A DNA stretch of 64,000 nt from Aquimarina amphilecti (lineage in GTDB: Bacteria; Bacteroidota; Bacteroidia; Flavobacteriales; Flavobacteriaceae). The notes beneath the pieces are model-generated. The model worked only from the letters and a program-made list of their open reading frames with translations, was not told the origin of the DNA and ran no database searches. Within the stretch, counting starts at the first letter, position 1. Every line of letters begins with the position of its first letter. The position numbers were made by a program, and so were the translations under genes. The stretch covers positions 1 to 64,000 of the forward strand of contig NZ_FOAB01000007.1 in NCBI RefSeq assembly GCF_900109375.1. The letters are read 5' to 3'. Below, in pieces: positions 46,503 through 54,869 of the stretch.

Positions 46503-47732
46503 ATGCCTGTAATATCAAGTAAAGGAAAAGCGATGCCCGAATCTCCAATTCGTAAGTTAGCTCCTTTTGCAGAAAAAGCGTTAAAAGAAGGAAAGCATAT
46601 TTTTCATCTTAATATCGGACAACCAGACATAAAAACACCTGTGGAAGCTCTAAATGCAGTAAGAGATCATAAATTAGATGTCCTAGCATATAGTCATTCC
46701 GCTGGTTTTGAAAGTTTTAGAAAAAAACTAGCCGGTTATTACGCTAAACATGATATTACGATCTCATCTGATGACATTTTGGTTACAACTGGAGGAAGTG
46801 AAGCATTAATTTTTACGATGGGTAGTATAACAGATCCAGGTGATGAAATTATAGTTCCTGAACCGTTCTATGCCAATTATTATAGTTTTTCTACGCAATC
46901 TACAGTAAAGGTTGTACCCGTGATTTCTCAAATTGACAATGGATTTGCGCTACCACCCATAAAAGATTTCGAAAAACTAATCACTTCTAAAACGAAAGCG
47001 ATTCTCATATGTAATCCAGGTAACCCGACAGGTTATCTCTACAGTAAAGAGGAAATAAAACAACTCGCTGATTTAGCAATAAAGTATGATTTGTTTTTAA
47101 TTTCTGATGAAGTATATAGAGAATTTGTGTATGATGATTCAGAACATTATTCCATTTTACAGGAAAGCATTCTGGACGAACATGCCATAGTAGTTGATTC
47201 GGTTTCTAAACGTTATAGTATGTGCGGGGCTCGAATTGGTTGCATGGTAAGCAAAAACAAAAGTGTAATGGAAACCGCTATGAAATTTGCACAGGCGAGA
47301 TTAAGCCCTCCTACCTTTGCTCAAATTGCAAGTGAAGCTGCACTAGAAGCACCTGAATCATATTATACTGAAACTGTAGCGAAGTATAAAATAAGAAGAG
47401 ACACTCTTGTAGAAGGACTTAGGCAAATTCCTGGTATAAAAGTAGCAATACCTAATGGTGCGTTTTATTGTATCGCGGAATTGCCCATAAAAGATGCTGA
47501 TCATTTTACAAAATGGCTCTTAGATGAATTTCACGTAAATAACGAAACAGTTATGCTTGCGCCAGCTGCTGGTTTTTACTCCAGCCCAAATGAAGGATTA
47601 AATCAGGTTCGTATTGCCTATGTTCTTAATAGAAGAGACTTAAAAAAAGCCATTAATATATTAAAACTAGCATTAGCAAAATATACTGATCAAGAATCTT
47701 TTAGTACAGTCAAAGAGAAAGTTACCCTATAA
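46503..47732 (+). CDS. PLP-dependent aminotransferase, class I/II
   Basis: The 409-residue protein is a fold-type I aminotransferase of the aspartate/aromatic group: FHLNIGQPDIKTP, ILVTTGGSEALIFTMGSI, ICNPGNPTGYLYS, ISDEVYREFVY and the lysine region DSVSKRYSMCGARIGC, in which the Schiff-base Lys replaces the usual SFSK context. Specificity (aspartate, alanine or aromatic) cannot be set by eye. TACTTTTA at 46483-46490 with TTTA 18 bases earlier is a likely promoter. Confidence 0.9.
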   Translation: MPVISSKGKAMPESPIRKLAPFAEKALKEGKHIFHLNIGQPDIKTPVEALNAVRDHKLDVLAYSHSAGFESFRKKLAGYYAKHDITISSDDILVTTGGSEALIFTMGSITDPGDEIIVPEPFYANYYSFSTQSTVKVVPVISQIDNGFALPPIKDFEKLITSKTKAILICNPGNPTGYLYSKEEIKQLADLAIKYDLFLISDEVYREFVYDDSEHYSILQESILDEHAIVVDSVSKRYSMCGARIGCMVSKNKSVMETAMKFAQARLSPPTFAQIASEAALEAPESYYTETVAKYKIRRDTLVEGLRQIPGIKVAIPNGAFYCIAELPIKDADHFTKWLLDEFHVNNETVMLAPAAGFYSSPNEGLNQVRIAYVLNRRDLKKAINILKLALAKYTDQESFSTVKEKVTL

Positions 47733-47805
47733 AATGATAAATAATCATATATTTCGCTCATAAAACCAGAAAGAAAATCCATATTCAACTAAAACTATAT
47801 TTTTT

Positions 47806-48819
47806 TTGAAAATAGAACACAATAAATCTCTTAAGAACTATAATACATTTGGCATTGATGTCAAAGCAACAGAATTTATAACGATTAATTCTAAAAAAGA
47901 ACTTGTAGAGGTCCTTTCTATTCACAAAGATAAGAACATCTTTATTCTAAGTGGAGGAAGTAACATGCTACTCACAAAAGATCTAGAATCCTTGGTGCTA
48001 CATATAGCAATAAAAGGCATAACCACTTCTATTGAATCTGACAATTACGCACTAGTTTCTGCTTCTGCTGGGGAAAACTGGCATGACTTTGTTCAATTTT
48101 GTATACATAATGATTTTGGAGGTTTAGAAAATCTTTCATTGATTCCTGGATATGTAGGAAGTGCTCCTATACAAAATATTGGAGCGTATGGCGTAGAATT
48201 AAAAGATAGTTTTGTTAGCTGTGAAACTGTTAATTTAAAAACTGGAGAAAATAGACTTTTTACTAAAGAGGAGTGTAATTTTGAATATAGAAACTCTGTT
48301 TTTAAAAGTAAATTAAAAGGAAAATATATAATCACTAAAGTTACATTTAAATTATCTACAAAAGAACATATTCTAAACACTAGTTATGGAGCTATTGAAA
48401 ATGCTTTAAAGGAAAAAAATATTGACACTCCGACTATTAAAGATATTTCTGAAACAGTAATAGCTATTCGAAAAAGTAAATTACCTGACCCAGCTGTTAT
48501 AGGAAATAGTGGAAGTTTCTTTAAAAACCCAGTAATTTCTGTCGAAGCTTTTACCCTTTTACAAAAATCGTATGCAAATATCCCACATTACCAAATAGAT
48601 ACAAAAAACATAAAAGTCCCTGCAGGATGGCTTATCGAACAGTCAGGCTTTAAAGGAAAACGATGGGGAGATGCGGGCGTGCACAATAAACAAGCTTTAG
48701 TATTAGTGAATCACAGCAATGCTAGCGGTCAAGAAATCTTAGAACTTTCTTTAAAAATCAAAACAACTGTTAAGAAAAAATTTGGTATTTCTCTAGAAAC
48801 AGAAGTAAATATAATTTAG
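47806..48819 (+). CDS. murB: UDP-N-acetylenolpyruvoylglucosamine reductase
   Basis: The 337-residue FAD enzyme makes UDP-MurNAc for peptidoglycan. Motifs: KNYNTFGIDVKATEF, FILSGGSNMLL (FAD loop), PGYVGSAPIQNIGAYGVE and GNSGSFFKNP with the proton-donor Ser, and AGWLIEQSGFKG. Length fits the type I enzyme. The only usable start is TTG at 47806: an in-frame stop lies 45 bases upstream, no ATG intervenes, and the conserved N terminus begins a few codons in. Confidence 0.94.
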   Translation: MKIEHNKSLKNYNTFGIDVKATEFITINSKKELVEVLSIHKDKNIFILSGGSNMLLTKDLESLVLHIAIKGITTSIESDNYALVSASAGENWHDFVQFCIHNDFGGLENLSLIPGYVGSAPIQNIGAYGVELKDSFVSCETVNLKTGENRLFTKEECNFEYRNSVFKSKLKGKYIITKVTFKLSTKEHILNTSYGAIENALKEKNIDTPTIKDISETVIAIRKSKLPDPAVIGNSGSFFKNPVISVEAFTLLQKSYANIPHYQIDTKNIKVPAGWLIEQSGFKGKRWGDAGVHNKQALVLVNHSNASGQEILELSLKIKTTVKKKFGISLETEVNII

Positions 48820-48889
48820 GATAAAGTAATTTTAACTTCTCAACATATCTAATTTTTTAAAAATCATATTTTCAGGTGATTTTTCTTCG

Positions 48890-48897
48890 TATCTTTG
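48890..48897 (+). promoter_or_regulatory. -7 box ahead of the Cys-rich peptide and sigma factor genes
   Basis: TATCTTTG is an exact TAnnTTTG box, 27 bases before the ATG at 48924. A longer in-frame start at 48876 lies upstream of it and is therefore rejected. Confidence 0.6.
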
Positions 48898-48923
48898 TCA
48901 GTAAATTTCGAGAAGATAATATT

Positions 48924-49130
48924 ATGAAATTGTTTCTACTTACGATCGCTCTTCTTTTAGCTGCTTTTGCAGGAATTGCAATTAAATTATGGGCAAAAAA
49001 AGACGGTAAATTTGCTGGAACCTGTGCAAGTCAAAGTCCATTTTTGAATAAAGAAGGTGAATCCTGTTCCATGTGTGGAAAAACTCCTGATCAATATGCT
49101 ATTTGTAATGAAACAGGACATTCTAAGTAA
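48924..49130 (+). CDS. Small membrane-anchored Cys-rich protein
   Basis: The 68-residue protein has one N-terminal helix (LFLLTIALLLAAFAGIAIKL) followed by a short soluble part with four cysteines: GTCASQSPF, SCSMCGKTP and YAIC. The C...CxxC...C layout recalls NqrM (DUF539), which helps mature the sodium-pumping NQR complex by handling iron, but I cannot confirm membership. Flavobacterial relatives are usually labelled only membrane or secreted protein. It lies 14 bases before a sigma factor gene, with which it is probably co-transcribed. Confidence 0.7.
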   Translation: MKLFLLTIALLLAAFAGIAIKLWAKKDGKFAGTCASQSPFLNKEGESCSMCGKTPDQYAICNETGHSK

Positions 49131-49144
49131 TTTTTAAAATACTT

Positions 49145-49735
49145 TTGTTCAAAACCTTTTCATTGGAAAAAGAACCTTTAACTCTTTCAGATCATATTAA
49201 AAAAGCCAAAGAAGGCAAACAAGCATCTTTTAATTATTTATTAGATACTTTTTGGAATGATGTTTTTAACTTCCAGCTTAAAAGAACTCAAAACGAATAC
49301 GAATCAGAAGATATTACTATACAGAGTTTCTCTAAAGCATTTGATAAAATAGACACCTTTAAAGAGGAATACAATTTCAAAACTTGGATAATTCAGATTT
49401 CGAAAAATATTCATATCGATCTTTTACGAAAAAAAAATGCTTCTATACGCTCTAAAACAACTAGAGAAGTAGACGATGTGGTTTATAAAATTATTGACGA
49501 CACACCTTCACCAGAAGACAAATTAATTACTGAACAAAACCTAGCTCAATTACTTAGGTATATTAAACAATTAAAACCGCACTATCAAGAAGTAATAAAC
49601 CTAAGATATTTTCAGGAGTTAAGCTATAAAGAAATTTCTGAAGTACTGGATGAACCGATGAATAATGTAAAGGTTAAATTACTAAGAGCTAGAAAACTTC
49701 TTTCCGAAATAATAACAAATAAAAAAGAGAACTAA
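49145..49735 (+). CDS. Sigma-70 family RNA polymerase sigma factor (ECF-like)
   Basis: The ~196-residue protein has region 2 (DVFNFQLKRTQNEYESEDIT, IQSFSKAFDKIDTFKEEYNF, FKTWIIQISKNIHIDLLRKK) and region 4 (HYQEVINLRYFQELSYKEIS then VKVKLLRARKLL), the size of an ECF sigma factor. No anti-sigma gene is adjacent. The start is uncertain: the frame has TTG at 49145 (inside TACTTTTG at 49140-49147, a possible -7 box) and TTG at 49163; no ATG is near the conserved N terminus. Confidence 0.88.
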   Translation: MFKTFSLEKEPLTLSDHIKKAKEGKQASFNYLLDTFWNDVFNFQLKRTQNEYESEDITIQSFSKAFDKIDTFKEEYNFKTWIIQISKNIHIDLLRKKNASIRSKTTREVDDVVYKIIDDTPSPEDKLITEQNLAQLLRYIKQLKPHYQEVINLRYFQELSYKEISEVLDEPMNNVKVKLLRARKLLSEIITNKKEN

Positions 49736-49791
49736 TTAAGTCTACAAGACCAATCAATCCTCTTTTATTTGCTACAAATAAATCACTTGTA

Positions 49792-50025
49792 TTATCTGAG
49801 ACTAAAAGTCGCTATTCTTTTTAACACTTCGTGTAATGGGTTGATCCATTTGTCATTTATTTTTTTATCATATTTGATAAATTTTTGGACCAGTCCTTTT
49901 GGCGCAGATATTTCTTTTTCGATTCCGGTGATATTAATAAAATTTTGATTACTAATTAACCACTTTTCAACTCTTTTTCTGTTTTTCTGTAATTGTTTCT
50001 GTTGTTCTAATTCTTCTTTTGACAT
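49792..50025 (-). CDS. Small HTH-like protein of unknown function
   Basis: No certain family. The 77-residue product has a charged helical start (SKEELEQQKQLQKNRKRVEK) followed by ITGIEKEISAPKGLVQKFIK, which looks like a helix-turn-helix with the pattern IxxIEKExxxPKGxxQKxIK seen in small phage-type or flavobacterial regulators, and ends LHEVLKRIATF. It may bind DNA. The long hairpin at 50161-50197 lies 136-172 bases upstream of its start, and it converges on the sigma factor gene. Confidence 0.55.
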   Translation of the reverse strand: MSKEELEQQKQLQKNRKRVEKWLISNQNFINITGIEKEISAPKGLVQKFIKYDKKINDKWINPLHEVLKRIATFSLR

Positions 50026-50160
50026 TTTTAATTGGTTTTTTAACTTTTTTTTAATGAATAAAAAATGGGGTTAAGCTAATTTTAACCATGATTTAAAGTA
50101 TGATACTAAAAATTATGTGTTCCAAAAATAGGAAAAGAAATTTTATTAATCCTTAAAAAC

Positions 50161-50197
50161 CTCATTAAAATTACGGTTTTACCATAATTTTAATGAG
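50161..50197. repeat. 17-bp inverted repeat with TTT loop, apex shared with 20033-20073
   Basis: CTCATTAAAATTACGGT (50161-50177) pairs with ACCATAATTTTAATGAG (50181-50197), 16 of 17 bases, around TTT. The central 17 bases TTACGGTTTTACC(A/G)TAA are the same as in the hairpin at 20033-20073 but for one base; the outer stem sequences are unrelated. It is upstream of a small HTH-like gene. Confidence 0.75.
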
Positions 50198-50575
50198 AAA
50201 AAATCCCTAAAGACTTATCTAATATCATCACAAAACACGTGTAAGAAACTGATTTACAGTCATAAAAGTTGTTTTTGTTATTTTTTTTTACAACAACTAT
50301 TTAATATAAAAATTCTCTCTTTTTTTACCCAAAAATTCCCTTTTGGATAATATTTTGTAATGATCCTATCATTATCATATTATTAACACAAACAAATACA
50401 TCGATTTTATATTGTGTATTATCAAATTTTAGATCATGTATATCTAATTATGGATCTTTGAAATCTCAACCGATTATTAACACAAATTCTTGTAAATCTA
50501 AGGTCTAAAATTCGGGCGCTAAATCAGAAAATCTTAAGAATATCGAAAACTATATTTTAATCTAAGCTTTCTTCG

Positions 50576-50583
50576 TATTTTTG
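50576..50583 (+). promoter_or_regulatory. lipA -7 box
   Basis: TATTTTTG is an exact TAnnTTTG element. The 3' end overlaps a TTG that could be read as an in-frame start, so the true start must be one of the downstream ATG codons (50593 or 50602). Confidence 0.6.
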
Positions 50584-50601
50584 CGTAAAACAATGCTGAG
50601 T

Positions 50602-51474
50602 ATGAATAATGATGTTGCTTCAGTAGCTCCTCCCAAAGGAAAACCAAAATGGCTACGAGTAAAATTACCTACCGGAAAAAAATACACCGAACTTAGGGGT
50701 TTAGTTGACAAATACAACCTACATACTATATGTACATCTGGTAGCTGTCCAAACATGGGTGAATGTTGGAGTGAAGGGACTGCCACTTTCATGATTTTAG
50801 GTAATACTTGCACTCGTTCTTGTGGTTTTTGTGGAGTAAAAACAGGAAGACCAGATACGGTAGATTGGGAAGAACCTGAGAAAGTAGCACGTTCTATAAA
50901 ATTAATGAACATAAAACACGCAGTGATTACTTCTGTGGACAGAGATGATTTAGCAGATGGAGGATCAATTGTATGGCGGGAAACAATTCAAGCTATTCGC
51001 AGGATGAACCCTGAGACTACATTAGAGACTTTAATTCCAGATTTTCAAGGGAAGACTAAAAACATAGATCGAATTGTTGCCGTAAAACCAGAAGTAGTTT
51101 CTCATAATATGGAAACGGTAAAAAGACTTACCAGAGAAGTTCGTATTCAAGCTAAATATGAACAAAGTTTGCAAGTATTGAAATACCTAAAAGATAATGG
51201 TATTGAGCGAACAAAAAGCGGAATTATGCTTGGACTTGGTGAAACAGAAGAAGAAGTTATACAGGTCTTAAAAGATCTTAGATCAGTAAATTTAGATATC
51301 GTTACCATAGGACAATATTTACAACCAAGTAAGAAACATTTACCGGTAAAACAATTCATTACTCCAGATCAATTTAAAAAATATGAAGAGATTGGATTAG
51401 AAATGGGGTTCCGACATGTAGAGAGTGGAGCATTAGTTAGATCCTCCTACAAAGCTCAAAAACACCTGACCTAA
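50602..51474 (+). CDS. lipA: Lipoyl synthase
   Basis: The 290-residue radical SAM enzyme inserts two sulfurs into octanoyl groups to make lipoyl cofactor. It has the auxiliary cluster cysteines CTSGSCPNMGEC (Cys44, 49, 55) and the radical SAM CTRSCGFC (Cys70, 74, 77), numbering from the ATG at 50602. EVVSHNMETVKRL and GLGETEEEV are other family blocks. The next genes (gap, then a histidine kinase) follow at 23 and 28 bases, so the three may be one transcript. Confidence 0.96.
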   Translation: MNNDVASVAPPKGKPKWLRVKLPTGKKYTELRGLVDKYNLHTICTSGSCPNMGECWSEGTATFMILGNTCTRSCGFCGVKTGRPDTVDWEEPEKVARSIKLMNIKHAVITSVDRDDLADGGSIVWRETIQAIRRMNPETTLETLIPDFQGKTKNIDRIVAVKPEVVSHNMETVKRLTREVRIQAKYEQSLQVLKYLKDNGIERTKSGIMLGLGETEEEVIQVLKDLRSVNLDIVTIGQYLQPSKKHLPVKQFITPDQFKKYEEIGLEMGFRHVESGALVRSSYKAQKHLT

Positions 51475-51497
51475 TATTTTTTTGAAGAACTTATTTA

Positions 51498-52502
51498 ATG
51501 AACACACCTATTAGAATAGCCATCAATGGTTTTGGAAGAATTGGTCGAAACCTTTTTAGATTATTGATGAATCGTTCAGATATCCAAGTTGTTGCTATAA
51601 ATGATCTTGCCGATACTAAAACACTCAGTCACCTCCTTAAATATGATAGCATTCACGGAGTACTATCTCAAAATATTTCCTATACGGAAAACTACATCAT
51701 AATTGAAGGTGAATCCATACCTTTATTAAACAAAAAACACCCTCTTGAATGCAACTGGAAAAAGTATGATGTTGATATTGTAGTAGAAGCAACAGGAAAA
51801 TTTAAAACCAAAGAAGCTGCTCTAGATCATATTAAAGCTGGAGCAAAAAAAGTAATTCTTTCCGCTCCTCCCCTTGAAGATTCAATAAAAACAATCGTAC
51901 TAGGAGTAAATGAGCATATCCTCAACGGCAAGGAAACAATTATCTCTAATGCTTCGTGTACAACAAATAATGCTGCTCCTATGATCAAAGTTATTGATGA
52001 ACTTTGTGGAATTGAACAAGCATACATTACTACAATACACAGCTACACAACTGATCAAAGTTTACACGACCAACCACATCGTGATCTAAGACGAGCTAGA
52101 GCCGCTGGTCAATCAATAGTACCAACAACTACCGGAGCTGCAAAAGCATTGACCAAAATCTTCCCGGAATTAAGTAGTGTTATCGGTGGATGTGGAATTA
52201 GAGTTCCCGTTCCTGATGGATCTCTAACAGATATTACATTTAATGTAAAAAAAGAAACTTCAATTGAGGAAATAAATCAAGCTTTTAAGGAAGCTTCAGA
52301 ATCTCACTTAAAAGGAATTTTATCTTATACCGAAGATCCAATCGTATCTGTTGACATAATAGGAAACCCACATTCTTGTGTTTTTGATTCTCTTATGACT
52401 TCAGTAATTGGAAAAATGGTTAAAATCATTGGCTGGTATGATAATGAAATAGGATATAGTAACAGAATAATAGATTTAATCGTCAACATTTGTAAGAAAT
52501 AA
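51498..52502 (+). CDS. gap: Type I glyceraldehyde-3-phosphate dehydrogenase
   Basis: The 334-residue enzyme oxidises glyceraldehyde-3-phosphate in glycolysis or runs in reverse for gluconeogenesis. The NAD loop is INGFGRIGRN, the catalytic cysteine is Cys154 in SNASCTTNN, and the phosphate-binding HRDLRRARAA and TGAAKAL regions are normal. IND at the end of the second strand supports NAD rather than NADP preference. Flavobacteria often carry more than one gap gene; which pathway this copy serves is not decided here. Confidence 0.95.
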   Translation: MNTPIRIAINGFGRIGRNLFRLLMNRSDIQVVAINDLADTKTLSHLLKYDSIHGVLSQNISYTENYIIIEGESIPLLNKKHPLECNWKKYDVDIVVEATGKFKTKEAALDHIKAGAKKVILSAPPLEDSIKTIVLGVNEHILNGKETIISNASCTTNNAAPMIKVIDELCGIEQAYITTIHSYTTDQSLHDQPHRDLRRARAAGQSIVPTTTGAAKALTKIFPELSSVIGGCGIRVPVPDGSLTDITFNVKKETSIEEINQAFKEASESHLKGILSYTEDPIVSVDIIGNPHSCVFDSLMTSVIGKMVKIIGWYDNEIGYSNRIIDLIVNICKK

Positions 52503-52530
52503 CTATATTAGTTGAGTTATTTCAAGGAAA

Positions 52531-54753
52531 ATGCCAACCCGAATCAAAAAATTTATTATCATATTCATACTTGGATGTAACTTCATTGCTTATTCGCAAA
52601 TTGAAGATACCAAGGATAGTATCCAGGTCAAAGATTCTATTGAAAACTATCTTATCAATGCTTCTGAAGCTATAAATACAGCTAGATTATCTACAGCTTT
52701 ATATAACATTACCCAAGCAAGAGAACTAGCTCTAGCTAATCAAGACAAAACATACAGAGCAAAAACCAATCGAGTACTTGCTGAATTATACTTAGAACTA
52801 GGAGATCTTAAAAGTGCTAAAGAGCAAATAAAAAAAGCAATAGAAATCCAAAACGAACAACAAAATGAAATTGCCTTAGCAAATTCTTATAACGTTTGTG
52901 GATCAATACACACTAAGCTTAAAGAATTCACAGATGCAGAGAAACATTTACAACTTGCATCTTCGTTAATTAAAAAAAATAATTTAGAAACCCTGGAAGG
53001 CCCTGTTAAAATTAATATTGGACTTCTCGCTCTTGAGATGAATCAACCGGAAGTAGCTATTAAACATTTTAATAATGGATTGCCGAAAATTGAATCTCTA
53101 GGACAATCTTATTATAAAGCAAAGTTATATACTAATAAGGCCAAAGCTCAGATGATCTTAGGTTCACTTGATGAAGCTATAGCAACTAATGATTTAGCTA
53201 TGCTAATAGGAACTGAGATGGGATATTCTGAAATACAATCAGAAAGTTTTGAGTTATATAGTAGAATTTACGAAAAGAAAGAAGACTTTAAAACCTCGCT
53301 CACTAACCTGAGATCTCATCAGCAATTTAAAGATTCTCTATTTAATATCAACAAAGAAATAATTGCTCAAGAAGCAAGAGCAAAACTAAACATAGGCGAT
53401 GATAAAGTAAAAATTGAAGAACTCACCGAAGAAAACAAACAACAACAAAAATCATTAAAACTAGGGAGGCTTACGACTATCTTAAGTATCGCTTTAATAA
53501 CAATATTATCTCTTCTCACCCTTTCACTTTATAAGAACAACAATCTAAGAGCAAGAGCAAATGAGCTACTACAAAATAAGAACACAGAACTTATTTTAGC
53601 AAAAGAAAATGCAGAAAGAGCTAGTGAAGCTAAGGTACAATTCTTATCTACCATAACACACGAGCTTAGAACTCCACTATATGCCGTTACAGGGTTAACA
53701 CATTTATTACTAGAAGAAAGCCCTACTCCAAATCAAAAAGAACATCTTAACTCTCTTAAATTTTCGGGAGAATACCTACTTTCTTTAATAAATAATATTC
53801 TAGATTTAAATAAACTTGAAGCTAATAAAGTAGAGATCGAAAATACTTCGTTTAACTTACAGAAGAGAATTAATGATGTATTAATCGCTCTAGGGAAATC
53901 TGCAAAAGACAGAAACAACAAACTACACTATGAATTTGACAAATCAATTCCTTCTAAACTCAAAGGAGATCCTCTAAAAATATCTCAAATCCTTATTAAC
54001 CTTATTGGAAACTCCATAAAATTTACTCAAAATGGAGATATTTGGATCAAAGTCAAAATGATAAATCATATAGAAAATAAAGTTTTTCTTAATTTCGAAA
54101 TTAAAGACAACGGAGTTGGTATATCTGACAAAAAGCAACAAAGCATTTTTGAGAACTTCACACAAGGATCGGTACAGATAAATAGAAAATTTGGAGGTAC
54201 CGGTTTAGGATTATCTATCGTAAAGAATTTACTTTCATTAATGGATAGTGAAATCAAATTGGAAAGTGAACTTGGGCAAGGCTCTAGATTTCATTTCGAT
54301 CTAAAATTTGATGTATTTGAAGATGTAGTTTCTAATTACCAAGAGGAAGCTAAGAAAATCGATTATAGTGTAATGATTGATAAAAAAGTATTGGTAGTAG
54401 AGGACAATAAAATTAATCAACTTATCACAAGAAAAATATTAGAGAAAAACAAAATGGTTTGTGATGTTGCAGACAATGGAGATATAGCTATCAATAAAAC
54501 AAAGAATAATGAATTTGACTTAATCCTTATGGATATTCATATGCCTGGAATAAGTGGAATTGAAGCAACAAAACAAATCAGAGAGTTTAATACGGAAATT
54601 CCTATTGTAGCATTAACAGCAGTAACATTGGATGACAATCTTGATGAGTTTTACAATAATGGTTTTAATGACATCATTCCAAAACCCTATAAAACTGAGG
54701 AGTTCTTCACAAAACTACATAAGGCACTATCTAAAAAAACAATAACTTCTTAA
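52531..54753 (+). CDS. Hybrid histidine kinase with N-terminal TPR sensor and receiver domain
   Basis: The 740-residue protein has a signal peptide (about 1-23), several TPR-like repeats (about 45-290; e.g. AKEQIKKAIEIQNEQ, EVAIKHFNNGLPKIE), a membrane helix near 313-332, a coiled coil, a HisKA domain with phospho-acceptor His377 in THELRTPLYAV, a HATPase domain with NLIGNSIKFTQNG and GTGLGLSIV, and a C-terminal receiver with Asp668 in LILMDIHMPG. The periplasmic TPR region may sense a peptide or protein. No separate DNA-binding response regulator is next to it. Confidence 0.93.
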   Translation: MPTRIKKFIIIFILGCNFIAYSQIEDTKDSIQVKDSIENYLINASEAINTARLSTALYNITQARELALANQDKTYRAKTNRVLAELYLELGDLKSAKEQIKKAIEIQNEQQNEIALANSYNVCGSIHTKLKEFTDAEKHLQLASSLIKKNNLETLEGPVKINIGLLALEMNQPEVAIKHFNNGLPKIESLGQSYYKAKLYTNKAKAQMILGSLDEAIATNDLAMLIGTEMGYSEIQSESFELYSRIYEKKEDFKTSLTNLRSHQQFKDSLFNINKEIIAQEARAKLNIGDDKVKIEELTEENKQQQKSLKLGRLTTILSIALITILSLLTLSLYKNNNLRARANELLQNKNTELILAKENAERASEAKVQFLSTITHELRTPLYAVTGLTHLLLEESPTPNQKEHLNSLKFSGEYLLSLINNILDLNKLEANKVEIENTSFNLQKRINDVLIALGKSAKDRNNKLHYEFDKSIPSKLKGDPLKISQILINLIGNSIKFTQNGDIWIKVKMINHIENKVFLNFEIKDNGVGISDKKQQSIFENFTQGSVQINRKFGGTGLGLSIVKNLLSLMDSEIKLESELGQGSRFHFDLKFDVFEDVVSNYQEEAKKIDYSVMIDKKVLVVEDNKINQLITRKILEKNKMVCDVADNGDIAINKTKNNEFDLILMDIHMPGISGIEATKQIREFNTEIPIVALTAVTLDDNLDEFYNNGFNDIIPKPYKTEEFFTKLHKALSKKTITS

Positions 54754-54781
54754 TAGTTTGGCACATCTATTGATAAGTATA

Positions 54782-54869
54782 TAACTCAAAGCAATGAAAA
54801 ACATTTTTTATTTATTTGAGTTAGCCAAAACACACAAAATGAGGTTTTATTATAAGACCTCATTTTTTT
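54782..54869. terminator. Two hairpins between the histidine kinase and lpxK; the second is a bidirectional terminator
   Basis: TAACTCAAA (54782-54790) pairs with TTTGAGTTA (54815-54823) across a 24-base loop. Then AAAATGAGGT (54836-54845) pairs with ACCTCATTTT (54857-54866), followed by T, a clear terminator for the kinase gene; the lpxK stop codon lies within its right edge, and the left A tract serves the other direction. Confidence 0.8.

Larger units (their letters stand above)
50026..50601. other. 576-base gene-free region with hairpin and lipA promoter
   Basis: No gene recognised. It contains the hairpin at 50161-50197, T-rich tracts (about 50270-50295, flanked by GTTGT and ACAAC that could pair), and the lipA -7 box at 50576-50583. 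The rest, roughly 50300-50560, is AT-rich with no structure I can support. Confidence 0.55.

Noticed and set aside
50270..50300. GTTGT...ACAAC around a T-rich tract as a terminator
   Set aside because: The stem is five bases with a long loop, and no gene ends upstream on the plus strand within 500 bases.
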